A stretch of DNA of 54,009 nucleotides from an uncultured bacterium (GCA_903847915.1 CAINEW010000028.1:1-54009), one strand, 5' to 3'; numbered from the stretch's first letter, positions 46,133-54,009 are shown. Notes: generated by a model from the sequence alone, not told the origin. Program-made: numbers and translations.

Positions 46133-46366
46133 TTATGCGTTTATCTTTTTTATAATTTCCCATCGTTTTTCTTTTGAACGTGGACGTACTTCTCCTATTA
46201 CCACTAAATCGCCTTTATGATATTCTTCTTTTTCATCGTGTGCCTTAAAACGTGTGGTTATTTTATAGTATTTTAAATAGCGAGGATGTTTTTGTTCTCG
46301 TTCTACGCTCACTACTCTTGTTTTCTGCATGCGGTCTGAAACCACCATACCTTGTAATGTTCTCAT
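46133..46366 (-). CDS. rpsQ: 30S ribosomal protein S17 (uS17)
   Basis: GMVVSDRMQKTRVVSVEREQKHPRYLKYYK; start MRTLQG chosen. Confidence 0.93.
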   Translation of the reverse strand: MRTLQGMVVSDRMQKTRVVSVEREQKHPRYLKYYKITTRFKAHDEKEEYHKGDLVVIGEVRPRSKEKRWEIIKKINA

Positions 46367-46367
46367 A

Positions 46368-46577
46368 TTATTTTGTCGTTGTAATTGCTCTCTCACGACG
46401 AAGAGTAAGAATGCGTGCAATCATTTTTTTTGTCATGCGCACTTCATTTATATTTTTCACTTTCCCTTTTACTAAATCCTCGCGTAATGATTCTACGCGC
46501 GCATAATGCGTGTTAAGATCTTGTGTAAGTTCTTCATCTTTTTTTCCTTTATATGATTGCCATTCTTTGTTTTTCAT
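46368..46577 (-). CDS. rpmC: 50S ribosomal protein L29 (uL29)
   Basis: Position and helical L29-like pattern. Confidence 0.85.
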   Translation of the reverse strand: MKNKEWQSYKGKKDEELTQDLNTHYARVESLREDLVKGKVKNINEVRMTKKMIARILTLRRERAITTTK

Positions 46578-46582
46578 ATGTA

Positions 46583-47002
46583 TTATTCTTTTTCTTTAAT
46601 AATGATTTTTGTACGCATCGGTAATTTGTGCCCTCCTAAACGAAGTGCCGCACGTGCTACTGCTTCTGAAACACCATCAACCTCAAAAAGCACTCGCCCT
46701 GGTTTTACAGGAAATACATAACGATCTACTTCTCCCTTTCCTCCTCCTAAGGTCACTTCTGGAGGAAGTTTAGTGACAGGTTTATCGGGAAAGATACGAA
46801 TCCACACCTTTCCTTCGCGTTTTAAGGAGTTTGTAATTGCCTTACGTGCTGCTTCAATTTGTTGCGCGGTTACCCATACCGCATCGAGAGCCTGCAACCC
46901 GAAGTGTCCATAGCTTAACACAATACCACGTGTTTCGACAAGACGACGACGAGAACGTCCTTTTTGCCACTTTCTATGTAATTGTTTTTTTGGTTGTAAC
47001 AT
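46583..47002 (-). CDS. rplP: 50S ribosomal protein L16 (uL16)
   Basis: MLQPKKQLHRKWQKGRSRR, GGGKGEVDRYVFPVKPGRVLFE. Confidence 0.95.
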   Translation of the reverse strand: MLQPKKQLHRKWQKGRSRRRLVETRGIVLSYGHFGLQALDAVWVTAQQIEAARKAITNSLKREGKVWIRIFPDKPVTKLPPEVTLGGGKGEVDRYVFPVKPGRVLFEVDGVSEAVARAALRLGGHKLPMRTKIIIKEKE

Positions 47003-47005
47003 ATA

Positions 47006-47698
47006 TTAGTGATCCTGATGTTCTTTTTGTGTGGTGGCAGCAAAGATGTCTCCTTTATAAAGCCACACTTTAATACCCACTGTCCCATAAGTATTGAACG
47101 CGGTCGCTTCTCCATAATCGATATATGCACGCAAACGCTGTAAGGGCATTTTTCCTTGTGCGAGCCAATCACTGCGTGAAATTTCTGCACCGTTTAAACG
47201 TCCAGACACTTTTATTTTCACTCCTTTGATTTCTTTATTTTGCATTAACGTCTCAATTTGACGCTTCAATAACATACGATACGGCTTTCTCTTTTCAATT
47301 TCTGTTGCGATTTGTTGCGCTACTACTCCCGAGGAAACTTCTGTGCGACGCAATTCTTCAATATCAAATGCGAATGCGATCTTTTGTGTTACCTTGTTTT
47401 CTTTTCGTGCAAGAAGAATCTTTTTCATTAGTCCAACACGAAGATCATCAATTCCTTTTCCTCCTCGTCCAATAATTAATCCGGGACGCGCCGCACGCAC
47501 AATTACTCGCACACTGTCGCTTGTGCGCTCTATATCAATTGACGCAACACCTGCCTCTTTTATCTTTTTCATCACATAATCTCGAATCACACAATCTTCC
47601 TCAAGAAAATAACTGTTTTTCTTGGTATAAAACCAACGGCTTGACCACGGAAGAGTGATGCCGAGACGAAATGTGGTGGGATTAATTTTGTGTGCCAT
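47006..47698 (-). CDS. rpsC: 30S ribosomal protein S3 (uS3)
   Basis: MAHKINPTTFRLGI, RPGLIIGRGGKGID, KVSGRLNGAEISRSDW. Confidence 0.95.
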   Translation of the reverse strand: MAHKINPTTFRLGITLPWSSRWFYTKKNSYFLEEDCVIRDYVMKKIKEAGVASIDIERTSDSVRVIVRAARPGLIIGRGGKGIDDLRVGLMKKILLARKENKVTQKIAFAFDIEELRRTEVSSGVVAQQIATEIEKRKPYRMLLKRQIETLMQNKEIKGVKIKVSGRLNGAEISRSDWLAQGKMPLQRLRAYIDYGEATAFNTYGTVGIKVWLYKGDIFAATTQKEHQDH

Positions 47699-47702
47699 AT
47701 AT

Positions 47703-48248
47703 TTATATTGCTTTTCTCCTAAATGTTCGTTTTATAAATCCCTTTTCTGGTGTTGTGGTATCTGTTAATTTTTTCTGTTCTTTTATTTCGTGATCATGTG
47801 CGTGTGTTTCTGACGCTTTTTCTTCTTTTTGTTTTTGCACTTTTTCTTTCTTCTCTTTTTTCTTTTTCTTTTCAGGCAAGGTGAATGTGAAACGAGATTC
47901 TTTCGGTTTTTCCATTACTCCAATAGTAAGAGTAATGTGGCTTGATTTTTTTTGAATCATACTCATACTCCCTCGCGCACGAGGTGTCCACCGCTTCATA
48001 AAAGGACCGTTGTCTACACGAATCTCTTTTATATAACATTGTGATGGCTCTACATGTAGTAATTCTTTTATTTGTGCGCGTCCACTTTTTAAGAGTTTAA
48101 GAATGTTTCCACTTGAACGACGAGAAGAAAACATTAATTGTGCTTGCGCTTCATCAAGAGGTAATCCACGAATGAGATCTGCTACTGATCGTGTTTTTCT
48201 TGGTGCAATACGCAAATGATTCAATTGTATAGTGATAGTGGATTTCAT
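47703..48248 (-). CDS. rplV: 50S ribosomal protein L22 (uL22) with charged C-terminal extension
   Basis: HLRIAPRKTRSVADLIRG, RWTPRARGSMSMIQKKSSHITL; Lys/Glu-rich tail. Confidence 0.93.
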   Translation of the reverse strand: MKSTITIQLNHLRIAPRKTRSVADLIRGLPLDEAQAQLMFSSRRSSGNILKLLKSGRAQIKELLHVEPSQCYIKEIRVDNGPFMKRWTPRARGSMSMIQKKSSHITLTIGVMEKPKESRFTFTLPEKKKKKEKKEKVQKQKEEKASETHAHDHEIKEQKKLTDTTTPEKGFIKRTFRRKAI

Positions 48249-48251
48249 AGA

Positions 48252-48566
48252 TTATTTTTTAGCAGAAGCTGCGGCTGCAGGCGCATCTTTTTTCTCGATT
48301 TCTTTTTGCATTTTTCCTCCATGACGAGTAAATTTCCTTGTTGGAGAAAATTCTCCTAATCGATGTCCTACCATATCTTCCGCAATTCTCACTTCAATAA
48401 AATCTTTACCGTTGTGCACTCCAAATGCGAATCCCACCATTTCTGGAGAAATTTCTGAGCTACGCGCCCATGTTTTAATAACCGGCGCTTGATCTGGTTT
48501 TAATCCTTGAATCTTTTTAATTAATTTTGGATCTATAAATGGACCCTTTTTAGATGATCGGCTCAT
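48252..48566 (-). CDS. rpsS: 30S ribosomal protein S19 (uS19)
   Basis: MSRSSKKGPFIDPKL, WARSSEISPEMVGFAFGVHNGKDF, GHRLGEFSPTRKF. Confidence 0.96.
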   Translation of the reverse strand: MSRSSKKGPFIDPKLIKKIQGLKPDQAPVIKTWARSSEISPEMVGFAFGVHNGKDFIEVRIAEDMVGHRLGEFSPTRKFTRHGGKMQKEIEKKDAPAAAASAKK

Positions 48567-48571
48567 AATAA

Positions 48572-49402
48572 TTATTTTGATCTGCGTCTCACAATAAACG
48601 TATTTGACTCCTTTTTCTTTCTTCGTGTTTTTCTTCCGCCTGTAATCTTACCCCATTTGGTCTTTGGACGTCGAGTACCACGTGGTTGTCGTCCTTCGCC
48701 ACCTCCATAAGGATGGTCGCGCGGATTCATCGCTGAACCACGTACAGTAGGACGTACTCCTCTCCAACGCGAACGACCCGCTTTTCCTCCTATTTCAAGA
48801 TTATGTTCTACGTTAGAGACTTGACCGATCGTTGCAAAACAATCCCATGAAACTTTACGTACTTCTCCCGAAGACATTTTGAGATGGGTGTAACCATCTT
48901 CATGCGCTAATACTTGCACCGATGATCCTGCAGAACGCGCAAACTGCCCTCCTTTTTGTGGCGCGAGCTCTACATTATGTACAAATGATCCAATAGGAAT
49001 CCGCTTAAGGAATGTGCGATTCCCTGTCGTTAATGCAACTTCATTCCCTGTACATACCTTATCTCCCACTTTTAGACCATTTGGAGATAATACATATGCA
49101 TAAGCACCGTTTCGGTAACGCACAAGTGCGATAAATGCCGTGCGATAAGGATCATATTCAATGGTTTGTACCACACCCTCAATACCCATAAACGCACGCC
49201 CGTTAAAATCGATAGTACGATAGAGAATTTTATTTCCGCCTCCTTGATGACGCATAGTGACTCTTCCCTGACTATTTCTCCCCGCATGACGTTGTAATCT
49301 TTTTACTAATGGCTTAAATGCCTTCTTTGTGGTAAGAGATTTTTTATATGGCACTACGGTCATACTTCTCCGTGATGGACTTGTAGGATTATACTGTTTC
49401 AT
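48572..49402 (-). CDS. rplB: 50S ribosomal protein L2 (uL2)
   Basis: GRNSQGRVTMRHQGGGNKILYRTIDF, RGVRPTVRGSAMNPRDHPYGGGEGRQPRG. Confidence 0.97.
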   Translation of the reverse strand: MKQYNPTSPSRRSMTVVPYKKSLTTKKAFKPLVKRLQRHAGRNSQGRVTMRHQGGGNKILYRTIDFNGRAFMGIEGVVQTIEYDPYRTAFIALVRYRNGAYAYVLSPNGLKVGDKVCTGNEVALTTGNRTFLKRIPIGSFVHNVELAPQKGGQFARSAGSSVQVLAHEDGYTHLKMSSGEVRKVSWDCFATIGQVSNVEHNLEIGGKAGRSRWRGVRPTVRGSAMNPRDHPYGGGEGRQPRGTRRPKTKWGKITGGRKTRRKKKESNTFIVRRRSK

Positions 49403-49407
49403 AACTC

Positions 49408-49791
49408 TTATGCGTGTTCAATATGAAAACCTTCTTTGAGCGTGACGATGGCTCTTTTCGTTCGTGATTGTTTTCCGGTTATACCCCTAAAACGGGTTTG
49501 TTTATCTTTTTTTGAAATTGTATTTATTTGCGCTACTTTCACATTGTATTTTTTTTCTATCGTTTCTTTAATTCGTGTTTTATTTGCAGAAGACGCAACC
49601 ACAAATGTGTAGCAATGCTTGTGGAGCATACGATTTGCTTTTTCACTTTCATACATATGCACAATAACTCCATGAGGAACATGTTGGTGATGAGTTGATC
49701 CATGCGATTCCTGCGTAACCGCCACATCTTTTTTTTCACGAGATTTTTTCGGCGCTTCTTTTTTTGATTGTTTTTTTGAAAAGATTGCCAT
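49408..49791 (-). CDS. rplW: 50S ribosomal protein L23 (uL23) with N-terminal extension
   Basis: YTFVVASSANKTRIKETIEKKYNVKVAQINTI. Confidence 0.92.
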   Translation of the reverse strand: MAIFSKKQSKKEAPKKSREKKDVAVTQESHGSTHHQHVPHGVIVHMYESEKANRMLHKHCYTFVVASSANKTRIKETIEKKYNVKVAQINTISKKDKQTRFRGITGKQSRTKRAIVTLKEGFHIEHA

Positions 49792-49796
49792 AATAG

Positions 49797-50441
49797 TTAT
49801 ATGTTATTTTCTTTGTTGTTTGTTTTAATAAATTCTTGAAGTGCTTCTTTTTCAAAAAGAATATGTTTTGGAGTTACGATATTATAGGCATGGAGTGATG
49901 CAGGATTAAGCACGTTTACTTGCGGCATATTTTTTCCTATACGTACCATCGTTTTATAGTGTTCTCGTGAAGGGATAAGTCCCATCTTTTTACGTGACCC
50001 AAAAAATACCTTAATAACCCCTGCAAGTTGTTTTGTTTTTTCTTCTTTAAACTCAAGGGTGTCTACTACCATTAATTCTTGATCTTTATATTTTTTTGAA
50101 AGTGCTGAAAGAAGTGCTACGCGTTTCATTTTTTTATTTGCTTTTCGTGAAAAATCTTTTTCATTACGTGGACCGAAAGTGACACCCCCTCCTACCCAAA
50201 TAGGCGAGCGACGTGATCCATGACGCGCCTGACCTGTATGTTTTTGTTTCCATGGCTTTTTTCCTCCTCCACGCACCTCTCCTCTATCTTTAGTATGCGC
50301 AATCGCGCGACGCTTATTTGCAAGATATATCGAAATAATCTGTGTTACTGTGTTGGGATTCCATCGAATACCAAATAACGATGCGGGGAGTTCCATCGTA
50401 TCTATTTTTTTATTCTCTTTGTTATGTATATCAATTGTCAT
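49797..50441 (-). CDS. rplD: 50S ribosomal protein L4 (uL4)
   Basis: GGKKPWKQKHTGQARHGSRRSPIWVGGGVTFGP; start MTIDIHNK chosen. Confidence 0.94.
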   Translation of the reverse strand: MTIDIHNKENKKIDTMELPASLFGIRWNPNTVTQIISIYLANKRRAIAHTKDRGEVRGGGKKPWKQKHTGQARHGSRRSPIWVGGGVTFGPRNEKDFSRKANKKMKRVALLSALSKKYKDQELMVVDTLEFKEEKTKQLAGVIKVFFGSRKKMGLIPSREHYKTMVRIGKNMPQVNVLNPASLHAYNIVTPKHILFEKEALQEFIKTNNKENNI

Positions 50442-50446
50442 ATGGT

Positions 50447-50881
50447 TTATACACGAAGCTCTACTTTTGTGCCGCGCATTCCTGGTACGCTTCCCCACAC
50501 TGCGACAGTTTCTTTCTCTGCATCAAGATGTGCAATTTTAATATTTTTAATTGTTACCCGTTCATTACCCATATGGCCTGCCATTTTTCTTCCCTTTAAT
50601 ACACGTTGAGGTGCGGTGGGACCTAAAGAACCAGGAGCACGTAAACGATCTTTTTGACCGTGTGTTTTTGGACCTCCATGGAACCCGTGACGCTTTACTA
50701 CTCCCTGAAACCCTTTTCCTTTACTCATCGCACTTACCACTACCTTGTCCCCCTCTTTTAGAGAAGAAAAAAACGGCTCATGGTCGCTTTTATTGATTAA
50801 CTTTAACACGGTTACGCCCATCACTGCGTCATTTTTCCATAATTGAGTCATATTTACTTTTTTTGCCGCGAATTTTTTCAT
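50447..50881 (-). CDS. rplC: 50S ribosomal protein L3 (uL3), shortened
   Basis: KVNMTQLW, SKGKGFQGVVKRHGFHGGPKTHGQKDRLRAPGSLG, GRKMAGHMGNERVT. Confidence 0.94.
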   Translation of the reverse strand: MKKFAAKKVNMTQLWKNDAVMGVTVLKLINKSDHEPFFSSLKEGDKVVVSAMSKGKGFQGVVKRHGFHGGPKTHGQKDRLRAPGSLGPTAPQRVLKGRKMAGHMGNERVTIKNIKIAHLDAEKETVAVWGSVPGMRGTKVELRV

Positions 50882-50916
50882 AAACACATTACGTTACATT
50901 CCGTGGGTAGAAAGAA

Positions 50917-50944
50917 CACAATCCCGCCGTGTGGCGGGATTGTG
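50917..50944. promoter_or_regulatory. Perfect 12-bp hairpin in the rpsJ-rplC intergenic leader
   Basis: CACAATCCCGCC-GTGT-GGCGGGATTGTG. Confidence 0.7.
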
Positions 50945-50982
50945 ACATCCTTCAAAGACCACTTCCTCCGGCTTATCTTACC

Positions 50983-51011
50983 ATAGTAACTTACTTCGTT
51001 ATTTTGGTCAA
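50983..51011 (-). promoter_or_regulatory. Internal promoter between rpsJ and rplC
   Basis: Minus strand TTGACC-N17-TACTAT. Confidence 0.5.
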
Positions 51012-51019
51012 CTTCTCCC

Positions 51020-51352
51020 CTAACTTGTTTTAATTTCTACATCAATACCTGCAGGGAGATTTAAATCGGTAAGAGAAGCAATCATCTTTTGGTCTGGGTT
51101 CATAATATCTAACAATCGTTTATGTACCCTCATTTCAAACTGTTCTCGTGATTTTGCATGAACAAAAGTTGAGCGGTTTACGGTATATTTTCTGAACTCT
51201 GTAGGAAGCGGAATTGGCCCTATAATATCTCCTCCTTGTTTTTTTACCGCTTCAATAATTTGACGCACTGATGAATCGATGAGTTTTGCGTCATACGATT
51301 TTACTCGAATACGAAATTTATCTTTATGTAATTGCTCTTCCTTTTTAGCCAT
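51020..51352 (-). CDS. rpsJ: 30S ribosomal protein S10 (uS10)
   Basis: KFRIRVKSYDAKLIDSSVRQIIEAVKKQGGDIIGPIPLPT. Confidence 0.95.
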   Translation of the reverse strand: MAKKEEQLHKDKFRIRVKSYDAKLIDSSVRQIIEAVKKQGGDIIGPIPLPTEFRKYTVNRSTFVHAKSREQFEMRVHKRLLDIMNPDQKMIASLTDLNLPAGIDVEIKTS

Positions 51353-51365
51353 TGCAATAAATATT

Positions 51366-52565
51366 TTATTTAATGATCTTTGTGACAGCTCCTGCGCCTA
51401 CCGTCTTTCCTCCTTCACGAATTGCGAAGCGTTGTTTCTCTTCAAGAGCAACTGGCGCAATAAGTTTTACACTAATACTCACTGTATCTCCTGGCATAAC
51501 CATTTCCACGCCTTGTGGCAAGATTACTTCGCCAGTAACATCGGTTGTACGAATATAGAACTGTGGCTTATACCCTTTGAAAAATGGCGTGTGACGTCCT
51601 CCTTCCTCCTTGGAGAGCACGTACACTTCTGCTTCAAATTCTGCATGAGGAGTAACACTACCTGGTTTTGCAATCACTTGTCCGCGCTCAATATCTTCCT
51701 TTTTTAAGCCACGGAGTAAGATTCCTACGTTATCTCCTGCTTGACCTTCATCAAGAAGCTTCTGGAACATTTCAATTCCCGTAATTACTGTTTTTTGCGT
51801 TGGACGCAATCCGATGATTTCCATTTCATCATTCACTTTGACAACTCCGCGCTCTACCTTACCTGTTGCCACTGTACCACGACCTTCAATAGAGAAGATG
51901 TCTTCGATAGGCATCAAGAATGGCTTATCTGTTTCGCGGACTGGGTCTGGGATATGCGCATCAAGCGCGTCTACTAAATCCAAAATCGGTTTTGCATCTA
52001 CATCATCAATTGACTTTGAATTTAAGGCTTTTACCGCTGAACCACGAATCACTGGAGTGGTATCTCCTGGGAAATTATACTTTTTCAATAATTCACGTAC
52101 TTCTGATTCTACGAGATCAATAAGCTCTGGATCATCTACCATATCGCACTTATTCAAAAAGACGATAAGCGCAGGGACACCGACTTGGCGCGCCAAAAGG
52201 ATGTGTTCACGTGTTTGAGGCATCGGTCCATCTGCTGCGGAGACCACCAATACTGCGCCATCAAGCTGTGCGGCACCGGTAATCATGTTTTTGATATAGT
52301 CGGCGTGTCCGGGACAGTCAATGTGTGCGTAGTGACGCTTTGCCGATTCATATTCTGAGTGGTGCAATGCAATCGTGATACCGCGCGCTTTTTCTTCTGG
52401 AGCATTATCAATTTGATCTACTCCTTCTTCTTTCTTTGCAAACCCTTTCATAAACAACACGTGTGTAATCGCCGCGGTAAGAGTGGTCTTTCCGTGGTCA
52501 ACGTGTCCGATAGTCCCCACGTTTACGTGTGGCTTCGTTCGTTCAAATTTCTGTTTTTCCGCCAT
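51366..52565 (-). CDS. tuf: Elongation factor Tu
   Basis: [47 protein letters not shown]. Confidence 0.98.
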   Translation of the reverse strand: MAEKQKFERTKPHVNVGTIGHVDHGKTTLTAAITHVLFMKGFAKKEEGVDQIDNAPEEKARGITIALHHSEYESAKRHYAHIDCPGHADYIKNMITGAAQLDGAVLVVSAADGPMPQTREHILLARQVGVPALIVFLNKCDMVDDPELIDLVESEVRELLKKYNFPGDTTPVIRGSAVKALNSKSIDDVDAKPILDLVDALDAHIPDPVRETDKPFLMPIEDIFSIEGRGTVATGKVERGVVKVNDEMEIIGLRPTQKTVITGIEMFQKLLDEGQAGDNVGILLRGLKKEDIERGQVIAKPGSVTPHAEFEAEVYVLSKEEGGRHTPFFKGYKPQFYIRTTDVTGEVILPQGVEMVMPGDTVSISVKLIAPVALEEKQRFAIREGGKTVGAGAVTKIIK

Positions 52566-52641
52566 AGTTATCTAAATTTTTGAAAAAATTTAGCTATAAC
52601 TATGAGCGTCCCGCCGAAGCTTTAGCGAAGGCGGATGCCAT
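52561..52641. repeat. Terminal fold-back element E (tuf 5' leader)
   Basis: X GCCATAGTTATCTAAATTTTT, inverted X' AAAAAATTTAGCTATAACTATGAGC (18 bp, 2-nt bulge), core CCGCCGAAGCTTTAGCGAAGGCGG, degraded X'' GCCATACTTATAGCC. Confidence 0.8.
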
Positions 52642-52689
52642 ACTTATAGCCATTTCAAAAATAATTAATTTTTCGACTTTATTTAAAGT

Positions 52690-52695
52690 ATTATA
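52690..52695 (-). promoter_or_regulatory. tuf promoter -10 box
   Basis: Minus strand TATAAT; implies a ~118-nt 5' UTR containing element E. Confidence 0.55.
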
Positions 52696-52796
52696 CGACC
52701 CTCTCATTCTCGCTGAAGAAGGAAAAAATGTCAATACTAGCCATTTATGTGGATAAGTTAGACAAAAGGATGATAGAATGAGCATAAAACGAGAGC

Positions 52797-52826
52797 TTGA
52801 CAGATTTATAGTACATATTCTATACT
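52797..52826 (+). promoter_or_regulatory. Promoter for ORF 52866
   Basis: TTGACA-N18-TATACT. Confidence 0.7.
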
Positions 52827-52865
52827 ATATTGGTATTTTTAATAACTTAATAAATAAGAAAAACA

Positions 52866-53348
52866 ATGAATATAAAACTTTCTCCTCCTCTATGGAGTAT
52901 CGCACTCGTCCTTTTCGGAGGATCAATTTTTTGTTGTGGTATTTTTACCATTCTTGATATATTTCCAATTGTACCAGTGCTTGGAATAGTAATCTTGATT
53001 TTTGGGTTCTTTGTGTGCCTAATTACAATAACAAAAATATTCAGAAAAAATATTGGAACCCTTGGAATCAATTCGATACATCTACCAACATGTTTGTTGG
53101 TTAATGAAATTTATGAATTAATTGATTCCGTTGATCTCCCGGAAGAGGGCACTGCGGCGTTTATCCGCCGTAGGGATGGGACTATCCTTGCTTACTTTTT
53201 TGAAAAAGATGAGAATGTTCCTCCCTCTGGAGCATTCAAAGTTAAAATTGATGAAGATGGCAAGGAGTGTTTTGAGGGATACCATCCCCTTACTTTCGGA
53301 CAGAAAAAGCAGAAAGCACCTCAAGCAGCAGAGCTTGTGAGTGCATAG
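52866..53348 (+). CDS. Hypothetical protein with two N-terminal TM helices
   Basis: 160-aa ORF with promoter and terminator. Confidence 0.65.
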   Translation: MNIKLSPPLWSIALVLFGGSIFCCGIFTILDIFPIVPVLGIVILIFGFFVCLITITKIFRKNIGTLGINSIHLPTCLLVNEIYELIDSVDLPEEGTAAFIRRRDGTILAYFFEKDENVPPSGAFKVKIDEDGKECFEGYHPLTFGQKKQKAPQAAELVSA

Positions 53349-53362
53349 GATTCGCAAAATAA

Positions 53363-53392
53363 AAACGAATGGAAATCTCCATTCGTTTTTTT
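53363..53392 (+). terminator. Rho-independent terminator
   Basis: AAAACGAATGGAaatcTCCATTCGTTTTTTT. Confidence 0.85.
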
Positions 53393-53437
53393 AATTACCA
53401 GCTACGAAAACCCTTACGGGGATTCGTATTTTGAATA

Positions 53438-53926
53438 TTATTCATCCGCAAATAATGATTTTATATTCAAAAATTTCTTGATCTCATCGTCGATGGGAAT
53501 ATATGCTGTTTCCTGATATTTTCCCACAGTTATTTCCATCGCAATTCCTTCGTATGAATCTATTGGATCTACACTAAAAATTAGTGTGGCATTTTCATTC
53601 AAAAATGTTTCTATGGCTTTTTTAAAACCCTCTCTTGCACTTTTTAATGAATTATTGAAAAAATCAGTTGAAATCGCGTAGTTACTCATTCCAATTTCTT
53701 CAAGATCAATACAGCGACCGAGCTCATATCTGTATCCGTCTGTTCCATCTTTCTTATGAAAAGAGAGATAGATCCCTGTCGCTTCATCACTGACCTTAAA
53801 TACCTCAAACGCAATCACTATATTTTTGCGTTTTTTTACTCCTAGCCAATTTAGGTGACTACTTTTTATCCTTCCGATTTCGTCGGTTGGGTATTCAATT
53901 ATTTTCTTTCTCATTTTTTCCTCCAA
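53438..53926 (-). CDS. Hypothetical protein
   Basis: 162-aa ORF; GGAGG upstream of ATG on the minus strand. Confidence 0.6.
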   Translation of the reverse strand: MEEKMRKKIIEYPTDEIGRIKSSHLNWLGVKKRKNIVIAFEVFKVSDEATGIYLSFHKKDGTDGYRYELGRCIDLEEIGMSNYAISTDFFNNSLKSAREGFKKAIETFLNENATLIFSVDPIDSYEGIAMEITVGKYQETAYIPIDDEIKKFLNIKSLFADE

Positions 53927-54009
53927 TGAGTTAAATTATTAAAAAACTATGCTTTTATATTAATATAACATCTTTTATCTGTCAATCTTTTACCATACTA
54001 AAAACAGCC

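Noticed and set aside
42583-52583. Many 60-140-aa plus-strand ORFs opposite the ribosomal protein operon and tuf
   Set aside because: Shadow ORFs antisense to confidently identified genes, with no family resemblance.
52600-52785. 61-aa ORF ending SAFAKASAGRS
   Set aside because: C-terminal part is the palindromic core of element E and the rest is the tuf promoter/leader region; reported as a repeat/uORF instead.
1-54009. CRISPR arrays, prophage or restriction-modification systems
   Set aside because: No regularly spaced direct repeats, Cas, phage structural or RM proteins seen. The PD-(D/E)XK protein alone is not evidence of defence.

Overview
This window looks like part of a Candidate Phyla Radiation (Patescibacteria/Parcubacteria-like) chromosome. 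It is a compact, AT-rich housekeeping region with no prophage, CRISPR array or transposase that I could recognise. Left half: a DUF4012 protein, lepA, an FtsB/DivIC-like protein, tRNA-Gly(CCC), a 1056-aa membrane/coiled-coil protein, xseA/xseB, tRNA-Gln(CTG), Fe/Mn superoxide dismutase, fmt, def, a ctpA-like S41 protease, rplI, rpmA, tRNA-Leu(GAG), rmuC, secA and small accessory ORFs. Right half, mostly minus strand: a FemAB-like protein, an M23 peptidase, gltX, murG, ftsW, an amidohydrolase, mraY, a D,D-carboxypeptidase, scpB/scpA, map, adk, secY, the spc/S10 ribosomal protein operon without rpmD (uL30), and tuf. The main discovery candidate is a recurring architecture at gene termini. Moving outward from a gene end X there is an inverted copy X', a hairpin core (a ~90-nt conserved core, or a short CCGCC...GGCGG core), and often a truncated direct copy X''. 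The arms match the adjacent gene, not each other. The architecture is seen, with varying completeness, at lepA (5'), tRNA-Gly (5' and 3'), tRNA-Leu (3'), rpmA (5'), tuf (5'), xseB (3') and ORF 1927-2388 (3'). At lepA, tuf and rpmA the start codon lies inside the inverted-repeat arm, no Shine-Dalgarno is visible, and a short upstream ORF mimics the gene start. Other leads: structured RNAs and a 20-codon leader ORF upstream of secA, an attenuator-like RNA upstream of scpA, a repeat-derived in-frame insertion in superoxide dismutase, an MTH1-like NUDIX protein, an IscA-fold protein without the cluster-ligand cysteines, and likely leaderless genes. All calls come from reading sequence; no database search or folding program was run.
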